DNA of 64,000 nucleotides from Entomortierella parvispora (Eukaryota > Mortierellomycota > Mortierellomycetes > Mortierellales > Mortierellaceae). Both the position numbers and the translations under genes were made by a program. Positions within the stretch are counted from its first letter, which is position 1, and the number at the start of each line of letters is the position of its first letter. Positions 21,913 to 32,614 of this stretch are shown here, piece after piece. Under the pieces are notes generated by a model, which was not told the DNA's origin, did not search any database, and saw nothing but the letters and a program-made list of their open reading frames with translations. Location: assembly GCA_963573315.1 (NCBI GenBank), contig OY752152.1, forward strand, positions 975,001 to 1,039,000, written 5' to 3'.

Positions 21913-24900
21913 TTAACGGCGATCCCAGCGGACGAAACGGACAGAGACAAAGACCATAACAATGTTGAAAACCAGGTAGATGCAGAGGATACCCATGTTT
22001 CTCCAGCGATGATCAAAGTCCATGTTCAAACCAGTAGTAAAGTCATCACCAACAGAGTACTGGCAGTACTGGCAGTTGTCGGTGGCATTGGGGTTGTTGA
22101 TATAACCGGTTGCGCTCTCCAAGAACTTGGCGGCATACTGACCACAGGTCTGACCGAGGGGAGCATGGAAGATGGAGAACTCATCGCTAGCGCAGCGAAC
22201 GGGAATGCCGTGCAACTGGGCAGTAACAAGACCCTCGATGATGTAGTGGTAGGGGTCCAACCAGTACATCCAGGAGCGCCAGAACTTGGGCATCTGGGCG
22301 TAGGGCATCATAACACCGCAGAACAAGTTGAGGGATGAGAAGATGAAGGGGTTTAACAAGGCGGCGACAGTGGTCGAAGGCGTCAAGGCGGCGATGAGTT
22401 GACCGAGGGTGATGGCAAACATGCAGAAAATAGTAATCATCAACCAAGAGTAGAAGGTCAAAACCGAGTCCGTGACGAAGCCGCAAGTCCAGTAGAAGAC
22501 GACAAAGAAAATCGTGCTCGAGAAGATCACATAGGGGACCTCAATGACCAAGATCGAGACAGCAAAAGGCTTCCATCCATAGTACTTGCCAGCCAATTCA
22601 CGGTAGAACCACTGGCGCTCCATGTGGAAACGGGGCTGAACCATGTTGACGAGCAAAGCGGCCATGACCATGATCTGGAAGATGACGAAGACACGGGACT
22701 GGAGATCGACCTTGGAGGTGTCGAGCTTGAAGAACGAGAAACCGTTGAGCAGAGCAAAGATCAACATCATGAAGATACGACCAAAGTTGTACTGAGGAAG
22801 ACGCCAGTACGTGTTGGCCATGCGACGGAAGACATATTTGATTTGCATCTTGGTGTCAGCAGCGTACTCAAGAGCCTCATCCTTCGCGGCAGCAGCGGCA
22901 GCAGCGGCATCTCCAGTAAGAGTCTTGCGGGTAGATTTGATATCGGCAAGAAGACGGCTCTTCTCGGGAGAAGCATTCCAGATGTCGGGCCAGTTCAAGT
23001 CAGAGTGGCGAGAGTTGACAACGTCCAAAATGTACTCGGCGGGGTTGGCATCGGAAGCGCAGGAGGGGGCACCGTTCTTCTCGAAGTAGTGGATCAAGTC
23101 TTGGGAGTCGCGACCAAGTTCACCAAAGAAGACAGTACGGCCACCCTTGGCAAGCAAGAGCAGGTCATCGAAGAAAGCAAACAACTGGGACGAAGGCTGA
23201 TGGATGGTGCAGAGAATAGCCTGGCCCTGATCGGTCAACTTGCGCATGAAACGCATGATGTTGTAGGAGGCCTGGGCATCCAAACCAGATGTAGGCTCAT
23301 CCAAGAACAACAACTTGGGCTTGGCAACAAGTTCGACACCGATGGTGAGACGCTTGCGCTCCTCGACCGAGATTCCGAGTCCAGACTCAGTGGTACCGAT
23401 CAAGGCATCAGCGATACTCTCCATCTCCAAGATGTGGATAATCTCTTCAACATAGGCATCCTTCTCAGCCTCGGAAACGTGAGCAGGCTGGCGCAAACGA
23501 GCCGAGAACTGGAGAGCCTCGCGGACAGTGCACTCGGGGACATGGACATCCAACTGTTCACAGTATCCGGTGGTGCGCTGGAAATCACGACGAAGGGCCT
23601 CGCCATCAACTTCAACCTGTCCAGTGATAGTACCAATGTTCTTGCGTTGAGCGAGGACATCCAAAAGGGTGGTCTTTCCGGCTCCAGAGGATCCCATGAG
23701 TGCGGTCATAGTACCGGGCTTGACAAGACCAGCAATGCCAGTCAACAACTGCTTCTTGCCAGAAGGATCAGCTTTGTAGGGAACAACGTAGTCGAGGTTC
23801 TCCCAGGCGAATACGGATCCCTTGGCCATCTCAAGCTCGATACCAGAGTTACCCTTGACCTCAGCAGCGGCCTCAAGAGTTGAAGTTTCGGAGGCGCCAG
23901 TCTCCTCATCGACCTTGGCGGCCAGGTTAACAGCGCCTCGCTTGAAGACGTTGGTGGAGAAACCGCCCTTTCCGAACTCGACCTTTTCCAAAGCAAGGCA
24001 GGTAACGAAGACGAAAAACAACCAGAACAGGGCGACAGCAAGGACATCGTACCACATCTGGTCGGTATTGTAGCGGTAGGAGGCATACAAGTATTTGGAA
24101 CCATCAACCAAAGTTTGACCGGGCTCGGAACCAGCAAGGGAGCAGACCTGGTAGGCAACGTCGGTGTATCCGGGACCGTGAGGGATCATAGTGGGGCCAG
24201 AGCAGTCAAAGTTGAGACCGCGCATTTCATTAGAGATCAAAGCCTTGAAAGCGTAAGCCAGGGGATTGATCCAGAAGATCCAGATGAACCAAGGATGCAT
24301 GGCTTGGTAAGGAATCATGTAGCCGGAATACAAGATCAAAGCCAGCAAGATCAGACCAGAGTTACGCGAGGCGGCATCGAAGGTGGCAGAGACGGCAGCC
24401 CACATGCGGAAGAAGGCGGTCATGCAGAGAGCGGTTATGAAGAGGATAAGACAGAAGAAGAACCATTTGCCGGCCTCCATCTGCAGACCTGCCATGAAGT
24501 AAAGAACGACAGAGAAGAGCAGAATCTGGACAATGATCAAAGGGATATCGACACAGATCTGGGCAATGGCAAAGGCAGAGGGGCGGTACATGGCAAAGTT
24601 CTTGTGCTTGTACAGGATGGGACGACCCTGCATGGCCATGGGCAACTCAGCCTGGGAGATCAAAGCGTTGAACAAAAGAGCGAAGAAGAGGACACCTCCA
24701 CGGGTAAAGGTACCGCTGGCATCGGTCTTGAGCTGCAAGAAAACGGTACCGACGATAATAGCCTTAATGACGTTGGAGGCGTAACGAGAAATGACAGAAG
24801 TCATATCACCACGAGTCAACTGGACCTGACGGACAGTCAAGGCCTTGACCTGGCCGGCAAAGGAGATCTGGTAAGGGTTCTTGCCAGAGACGTGCTTCTG

Positions 24901-26637
24901 CTTCAATTGCTTGGTGGCGTCCTTGAAGTCATCAGCAGGGTTGAGCTCACTGACCGAAGACTGGTACTCAACGCGTTGCTGTTCGCCGTTGGCGTAACAA
25001 ACCGAAGCCTTGAACGCCAGCTCGAACTGCAAGGGAGTGTGTGGGACCCTAGACTCGAAGCCGGGGCGGGCACGACGCTCATGAGGATCGGTACAAGCGG
25101 TGAGGAAATCAGCGGTGGTCTGACGAGCGGGGCACTCGAATCCCAGGTCGATGAAGTACTGGCGAGCCATGTTGGCAGGTCCAAAGTAGATGCTGCGACC
25201 CTCGTAGAGGAGCAAGACCTTGTCAAAGAGATCGTAAATGTTCTCCGACTATTTGTAGTAAGGAAGAAAAAAAAAGAAAAAAAAAAGGGGGGGGGGAATG
25301 AATATCTATGGACTGAATACATACATGATCATGGGGCGAGTAGAAAACCGTGGAGCTTACAGCCTGGTAGATGGACACCATAGTAGCCTTCTTCAAGAGG
25401 TTGGTCTGGACGCGGAGAGACTTGACATAGTCGAGAGCTGAGGAGGCATCTAAACCACGAGTGGAACCATCCCACATGTTGATGGAGGAGCGGGTGGCCA
25501 TCTGCTCGGCAATGGAGAGACGCTTGCGCTCACCTCCAGAGATACCACGGATGAAAGCGTTACCGACGACAGTCTCGACCTGCTTGGTCAAACCGTACAT
25601 CTTGGTAAGCACATCCAAGAACTCGTCGACGAACTGTTTCTTGTGCGACTGCTCAGGAAGACGCTTGCCGGGGGTCTTGGTTTTCAAGGCCGTGGTCAAA
25701 GTCTGGCGGACAGTCAAGGTAGGATAATGGAAATCATCTATTGGGAGTGACAATTAGGAGTTAGAGACGTGGCTCTGCGATGCTTTGGAAGTGTTGAAGT
25801 GGAGATGGTAGAGACAAAAGAATACATACCCTCTTGGTTGTACAAAACTTCACCGCGGTGGTGCTCGCCAATCTCTTCAGCAGAGAAGGGACCATAGGTG
25901 ATGTCACCAGAGACAGCCTTGTAGTTCTTGTGGTCGTTAGCGAGGACGCGAAGAAGAGTCGAGCATCCAGCACCGGGACGACCGAGGACGAGGATCATCT
26001 CTCCATCCTTGCAGAAACCGTTCATGGGATGGATGATGGTCTTGGTAATGGTGGCGGGCTGTTTAGGACCCTTGGAGAAGATCTTCTTGCCCCAGAAGAT
26101 GGGGTTGACGAGGTTCGAGATGCCAATGAAAGGGTCAGCAAAGGTCTTGATGTACTGAGCACCAACACCCTCGCCGAGAACCTCGAGGTTCTCCCAAACA
26201 ACACCGAGGTTGCGGCGCTTGATGCCGGCATCCTGGGCACGGGGCAAGACGTCCTTGAGGTAATCCGTCAGATCAAAATCACCTCCATCGTTAGCCTTCT
26301 TCTCGCCAGTCTGGGTGCGGTAGATCGAGGATCGCTTCGTGAGTTGACGCTCCAACTTCTTGAAGTCCTTCTCGGCTCCGACAACGTTCACACGCGAGGG
26401 GCCTTCGCCCCAGCGGCCGCTGACGGCATCCTCGTAAGTGCCAGTTTCGGACTTCTCATCCTCATCTTCGTTGTCGGTCTCTTCATCATCTTCGAGAACC
26501 TCTTGCTTGTTGTCGAAGGAGAGGACGGTTTCCTGTTGTTGTTGCTGGCTTTGTTGCTGGTGGGATGCATTGCGCAAGATACCGGTGGGTCTCTTAGGCT
26601 CAGGTGCACCCAAGGCCTTTTCGCTTGGGTTGGACAT
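21913..26637 (-). CDS. PDR-type (ABCG) full-size ABC transporter
   Basis: Exons 26637-25830, 25737-25361 and 25248-21913 give 1506 residues, the usual length for the pleiotropic drug resistance family. The order is (NBD-TMD)x2. NBD1 has the PDR-typical degenerate Walker A GRPGAGCSTL (near residue 220), signature SGGERKRL (near 334) and an altered Walker B (MWDGSTRGLD). NBD2 has a canonical GSSGAGKTTL (near 914), signature region VEERKRLTIG (near 1026) and LFLDEPTSGLDA. Two sets of hydrophobic segments follow the NBDs. It likely exports xenobiotics or lipids at the plasma membrane using ATP. The two introns (92 and 112 bp) both lie in or near NBD1. No regulator gene is adjacent. Confidence 0.95.
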
Positions 26638-27890
26638 GTTGGTCGAGGATCAAGGGAGAGCGAAAGATGTTTGATATGTTGCAGTGGATGAGTGGTTCAC
26701 AGATGAATTGGAGGTGTGCGAGTGTGGATGGTACAAAAATGGAGGACAATGCAATGGAGAGGGGAGATGGTATTAAAAGAGCGGGGGGTAGTAGTACAGA
26801 GCAAAGAAGAATGATAATAAAAAAAGCAAAGCAAAGGAAGATGATAATGAAGAAAAGAGAAGAGGGGAGGATGGGCGTGGCCATCCTTTATATCTTTTTC
26901 ATGATCGCTCCCCCGGCAACTGCGGGACAGGGGAAGGCAGGGACCGAAGAATCCGCCCTGTTCATTATTGATTCATTCATCATCATCGTCTCTACTCTAT
27001 CGCTGACTTTGCCGTCATCGTCCCCCCAGATACAGACGGAGAGAAGGGGAAAGCAAAGCGGAGAATGAAGTCCCCTCGATTGAATCGCCACTGAATATGG
27101 CAGCAGAGACTGCTCGGGCCCATTTGTTCCGGTGTCTCTTCTTTGTGCGCTTCTTGCGTTATCGAGTCCAACTGACACACCACTCCCTTCTCTCCGCCTG
27201 TCCATCCACTGCCTGTGCTCCCCTTGCTCCCATCCCTCTCACCCACTGTCTCTTTTGTCTTGCACCGTAACTTACAGCTAATCCTATCTGACCCTCGGTT
27301 GCGTCTCTTCCCTCCCTGTCTGGGACCATCACTGACGTCGACAATGGTGAGAATATTGCAGTAAAATAGTAAGGTTGGACGGAAAGGGCCGTGGATCGGC
27401 CTCAGAATGCCGATCACCGCCAAAGCGTCCTTCTTTACACCAGGGGTAATCTTCATCCGGCGGACATGTCGTAGATTCAAATTCAAAAAAATCTTATTTT
27501 GGCCACGCTGTGCCACATCGTTCGTTTGGCCCCTCCTCACTCTCTCATCATTAATAAACCCCTTCAGTCCCCTCGGAACTCAATCCCGTCGCAAAGACAA
27601 CAATCTGATGTTACCTTCGCCCATTGCTGCTTTTGCAGAAAAGGCGAGGGGGCCTCCGATTGCTCGACATTGATTACACCATGGCCTCTTCCTTGGATCC
27701 TTGCCACAGTCACTCTAGTCTTTCTTTAGGGTCTGATTTGTAAACAGCGCAGACAGTCAATGCTTTTTTATTTCGTCTGTTTCGTCTGTTAGTTTTCTCC
27801 AGATACCATTGCAAACACAGCATAGAGCGGATATCTTCTCAAAAAAAATCCGCGCTAACCAAAAGGGTTTTCATTCTTGCAGCAAAAGAC

Positions 27891-27921
<31 letters not shown>

Positions 27922-29311
27922 AGGATCGGCCCAGCGGAAAACTGCATGCAGTTGGAGATCCACACCAAGCTCATTTTGCTCTCACCTTCACTTTTCTCTC
28001 GTAGAGTCCACCATCAGGCTCAATTGCTCGTCAATGGGTACATTCCCATACTGCTGGACAGCCTCCATCTGATCCCTCACTGAGGAGAATGCTCTCTTGC
28101 ACTGTTTGCGTTAGCGCCACCTTCGGGGATACGGATTTTGTGGGCCGTGGCAAAGACAACACCAGGGATTTGGACAAGAATAGTAAATATAGGTCGGACG
28201 TGGTATGTGAGAATAATGGATGAAGATGAGGAATATAGTACAGCAAAGCAAACAGCCCACTCAAAGGAACGTCGGACAGATCGGAGCGCCGGGATTTATA
28301 TGCTTTGCCACGGGTCGTTTATTCCTTAAGAAAAGATATCGACCACTATCAATAGCCATGCCAACAATTGTGATACACGAGCCTGGAGAAGCACTCATTT
28401 CATGCACGACACTGACGGAGATAGGGAAAACGAAAACCTTGTCTGTGGGTTCGCTGGTCCAATTTATTTTACTTGGTCTTTCAAACCCCCATAATCGCGC
28501 TTTCATCCATCATGAGCGCCTTGCAGATGGGGAATATATAAACCGTTTGCCAGCGCCTTCCTATCCAATTTATTTTAAAGACGCCGGATACGCTGAGCCT
28601 TGATTTCTAAATGCCTCGAAATACCATTGACTCTCACGAACATCCCCCACATTTTTTTTTTTTTTCATTTTCCTCCTCTTCTCTCTTCTTTGAACACCCA
28701 TTTCACTTGTGCCGCTTCTTGATGCTATCTACACATTCGCGGCACGACGGCCACGGTCGCTGTTCACTTGTCCATGACAATAAGTGTTCCCAAACCGAGA
28801 AAGAAGAAAAAGAAGATTATTCATATGACTGAGACAAAAGAGCGGACTCGGCTTAGAATTTACCCTCCCTTTCGATCACTCTTCTTTTCCGCTTAGAAAA
28901 ATCCCGACACCAGCAGCAGAGCATTCTCACGATCCCTCCCTCACTCTCTCCACGACCTGATATGAGGGATTGCCTCGAGAGGAACTCGTTTCAGGGCTCG
29001 GCCACTAAGACTCCTTAATGACACAATTTGCAGCCATGCTTTGATGTACCTTTTTTTTGACCTCCCTGCTGTGGATGCATCTTTACCCGGTGTTTACTTT
29101 TTGCAGCCGAGTGATTGGGCGGATGAGTTTCCCCATTAGGAAATGCTTGGTCAATCACTTCGTCATTGACCATCCTTATTTTTTTTTTTTTTTTTTTTTT
29201 TCCCCAAAAGTCCGCGACGCTCTCTCTTCAAGTACCGGGCTGCTCTTTTGCTGACTGTTCATAGTACGATTTTAATACATACCGGCGAGTGTGTCTTTGC
29301 GCCACGATGAA
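26638..29311. other. Long intergenic stretch, no supported gene
   Basis: About 2.7 kb upstream of the ABC transporter holds only unsupported short ORFs on both strands (for example 26888-27540 minus and 28220-28603 plus). Notable content is an A29 run at 27891-27919 and a T23 run at 29179-29201. Part of it must be the transporter promoter; no site could be identified. Confidence 0.5.
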
Positions 29312-29733
29312 CTACATTCCAGATCTCCACACAATTGTCCAAGCTGCAGCCCTCAGTTTTGGCCTTGGACAATCCCTTGCGTGTTTCAGGATCAATCGCT
29401 CTCTCGTGAGGTCACAGAGGTCAACAACGAGGGCCTGTAGCGGATATATTGACGAGGAAAGGATGGTGCGTTAGAGATCCACCAAGATTCATAGAATTCA
29501 CGCTCAATTCACCATTCACTTGGGTTTGAGGCTACCGTGCGGTCATATGAGGTACCTCGATAATACCAACGGTGGTATGGTTTCTACAGGGTGAGGGATC
29601 AAGCATCTCTTTGATCTCCTCAATGCCTTGGATGTTGTGAACTTTCCAGATAGAGCTGTCCGTAGGTAACGAGTATGTTCCAGAGATGTGGATTTGCTTG
29701 ACAGTGGTTTGATGTGGGTTGAAGCCGGAGATT
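29312..29733 (-). CDS. Uncharacterised gene fragment, last two exons
   Basis: Two exons on the minus strand, 29733-29556 and 29434-29312, are joined at GAG|GTACCT and CTACAG|GCC in phase. They give a tail of about 100 residues with protein-like composition (ISGFNPHQTTVKQIHISG..., then LVVDLCDLTRERLILKHARD) and a stop at 29312. The upstream part is unclear: short open frames continue to about 30190, but I could not place exons. I do not recognise the family. It lies tail-side of BDP1 on the same strand. It may be a decayed gene. Confidence 0.35.
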
Positions 29734-30467
29734 CTGTATGGGTGTGTTTAAAGAGGGGCGCCCAGTGATGGGTATCTACGACCTGCGCTCAAGGGTCTAC
29801 TTTTTTGGCATTGCAGTCGAATGTGGCCGTTGTTCTGAGAAGAGCCTGTTCGCACATTCAACAAATCCTTGTCGACATTGAGTGACATTACCAACAGATG
29901 CTCTAATGAAACCGGGAAATGACATTGTAAATGAACAATTTCATTATTCCACAGTTCCATTTCAGCAATGAGCAGACTCAACTTCAGGCACGACCCTCAA
30001 TTAAGACAGGAGAAAACTGATGATGGGCCCTGGCTCCTGACACCTGGTAAGCAGAAGTAACACCAAACACCTGGGTTGGAGAGAATGGGACAGCACAGCG
30101 GTTGTGCGCTAGAGGACGTGCATCCAAGACGATTCGGGAGAGGTCCGTCCATCGCCACAGTGACATCAAAACTGAAACTTGCGGCGCCATGATAAAGTTT
30201 TAAACACGCCGTTGAACCCCGGGAAGTGGATTGGGACAATCTCCTCCGACTCACTGGTGTGCCCTCCTTGTCATTGTCTCGTCCAACGTTCTACGAGTCT
30301 GAATCCTGGGGCTCTGAACTGTCTAAGACTCTTATCCATCCCTTCTCACACCGCTCTGATGGGAGAGGACTGAGGAAACATGACAACGGCTGGACTGGAT
30401 GGACGTTCGAAACCTCGTTTATTGGAACAACGTTTACCGTCCGGACCCGCGAGCTCTGGGCACGGAC

Positions 30468-32444
30468 CTATGGAATATCTCCAACCTCGCCCACAATCTC
30501 TTCTCCTCCGTCATCCACAACCTCTTCTTCGGCTGCAGCCTCCTCCTCGCCTTGATATCCATCATACTCTTCGTATTCACCGCCACCTTCCAACAGTGCC
30601 GCCTCTGCCCTCTTCTCGAGTTCTTCCTCATGCATCTTCTTGATGGTCTCTTCAACATCGTCGATTTCAGGAAATTCCTTCGCCGTAAGAGCTGAGTACT
30701 CTTCCAGATCTAACAACAAGAGGTGCCAATGGAGAACACAAAGGTCAATTGAATTGTCCCCTCCATTCAGCTGTTATAAATGAGCAAACCTCGGTATCAC
30801 TCTTACCCATCGGTGCTCGATTGTTTAGAGCCTGTTGAACTCTAGAGTGGTTTAGTCTATCCTCCCGTTTGAACTTATTGCGCACGTTGATTCTCGACTT
30901 CTTGTTAAACATTTTGTGAATGATTCCAAAGTCTGTGCCCCATTGAGCAAGAGCCTACGAAAGATAAACAACAAAAAGTTAAAGCCAGAATACAGAGGAC
31001 AATTGAAAACAAGCGGTTTGCGCTTTTTTTGGGACAGATGAAGCATCCTAAAATTACCCTGTAAAACAGTTCAGTGTCCTCATCGGACCACTTTTCTCCT
31101 TTGTTTCCTGTAGAAAAGCTGGCACTGTTCGTAAATCGGGTAGTTGACGATTCCTCCACATACTCCATTGGTCCTTGATTGCCTGCATCCACAGTTGCGT
31201 GATCCACTGTTAGCGAATCTATGTCCAGTTCGATTCTTCCATCGACAAGTCGAACTTGAGGAGCAAATCTATATCCGTTCAAAGAAAATGTAAGTCTGTC
31301 TGCCTGTCTGTCTTTGCACTTTCAAATTTGGTTGATCAAGGTATCACCGTAAATCTTACGTTCTCGTTGTAGGGGTTGACAAGCTTGGCTCGCGCTTGGT
31401 CTTTTTATCCTCCACAGAGGGCGTCCCCTGTCGACTTGGCAGATCATCATGGGCGCCCTCATCCTCATTCTCGTCGATATTCTCGCCAGGTCCAGGTGTC
31501 TGTGAAGCCCTTTGAGACATTTCTCTCTTTTCAATTTTCGCCAATCGCCGTTGCTCGTCGATTTGCTTCTGTCGCTCCAAGAATACAGCCGATCTCCGTC
31601 CCACACCCATGTCTTTTACGAACTCATACATGGGTGTGTTTGAGTAGTCTGGGAATTCTGGATCGCCCTCTTCCACCTCTCCTTGACCTTCCTGTCCCTG
31701 CTCGTCGATAAACTGGACGCCCTCATTCTCGTCGAATTGGTGTTGCCGTGAACGCACAGTGGCAACGGCCTTTCCTCGGACGCGCTTTCTATTTGAAGAA
31801 GAGGCAGCGTCTCCATTCTCACCATCGTCGTCTCTTTCCGCATGAGTCCTGGTCGAGGGGACTGAGATGATAGACCCCCCTTTAGCTGAAGTCGGGGAGG
31901 GTATTACGGACCTTGAGTCAGCTGCGCTTTCTTCTGATAGTGCAGAGTGAATACTGATCCTCTCTCCGAATCTCTGGATATGATGTTCGCTTGATGGTGA
32001 TGATATTGAAGCTGCGGATTGTGATGAGGCTGCCAGTGTGATCCCAGGCCGTGAACTGAGAGCGATCTTATCCGGCTGTGTGGCAGCTGGCGTTAGAGGA
32101 GCAACGATGGCGGTGGTGTAGCTCGAAGCGGGAGAAAGGATTGGGCTGGAGGTATCTGGTTCGAGAAGCAAAGATGCAAAGCTTTCCGCATCGCTGGCGG
32201 TGCTACCGATCTGCGGTGTGGGTGCTGGAGTACTATCCTCTGAAGCTGTGGTCTTATTGCGATTGGGACGCGCCTTCAACTTTGGTGCGAACCTAGTCTG
32301 GCCTTTATCTACAGAAAAAAAAGGCAGAAAACATGCACACATGCACGCATGCATAATGGAGTCAGAGGGAAGGGCACCTCAAGAAAAGGACATTTCGCAA
32401 CAGGCCGAATCCGACGTACCGATGCGAGTGCTAATGCCGGACAT
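30468..32444 (-). CDS. BDP1: TFIIIB subunit B'' (Bdp1)
   Basis: Exons 32444-32420, 32308-31360, 31268-31058, 30954-30807 and 30709-30468 give 524 residues, close to yeast Bdp1 (about 594). The 25-nt first exon encodes MSGISTRI and splices to a basic start (GTRFAPK-like segment FAPKLKARPNR) typical of the family. A Ser/Thr-rich, probably disordered region follows. The SANT/Myb-like domain begins EKWSDEDTELFYRALAQWGTDF near residue 383, with the KFKRED motif after it; intron 3 cuts the domain. The C-terminus is strongly acidic. In the nucleus Bdp1 joins TBP and Brf1 to recruit RNA polymerase III. A TGCATGCATGC motif lies 73 bp upstream of the start. Confidence 0.93.
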
Positions 32445-32516
32445 TCCTGGTCCTGTGTATGCTCTGTCAGGGTCTGAGGGTTGGAGTCGAATTGATAGCG
32501 AATGTGCACAATGTCA

Positions 32517-32527
32517 TGCATGCATGC
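32517..32527. promoter_or_regulatory. TGCATGCATGC motif upstream of BDP1
   Basis: A TGCATGCA-type palindrome sits 73 bp upstream of the BDP1 ATG. The same core occurs upstream of the genes starting at 48357 and 57740. It is possibly a shared promoter element, but its role is inferred only from position. Confidence 0.4.
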
Positions 32528-32614
32528 CTTGAAGGCGTTTTTTTTTTTTGAGTCAAAGTGGCTTGGGCATTCATATCATGTGATAGATTTTGCCACCAAT
32601 TTTATTTCATTCAT

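Noticed and set aside
22399-25383. Long plus-strand ORFs (up to 494 codons) antisense to the ABC transporter
   Set aside because: They are shadows of the strongly supported minus-strand gene, a result of its codon bias.
28220-28603. Opposed ORFs of 81-127 codons in the long intergenic region
   Set aside because: No domain, no splice support, and an A/T-rich context; WD-repeat-like words were too weak to claim.
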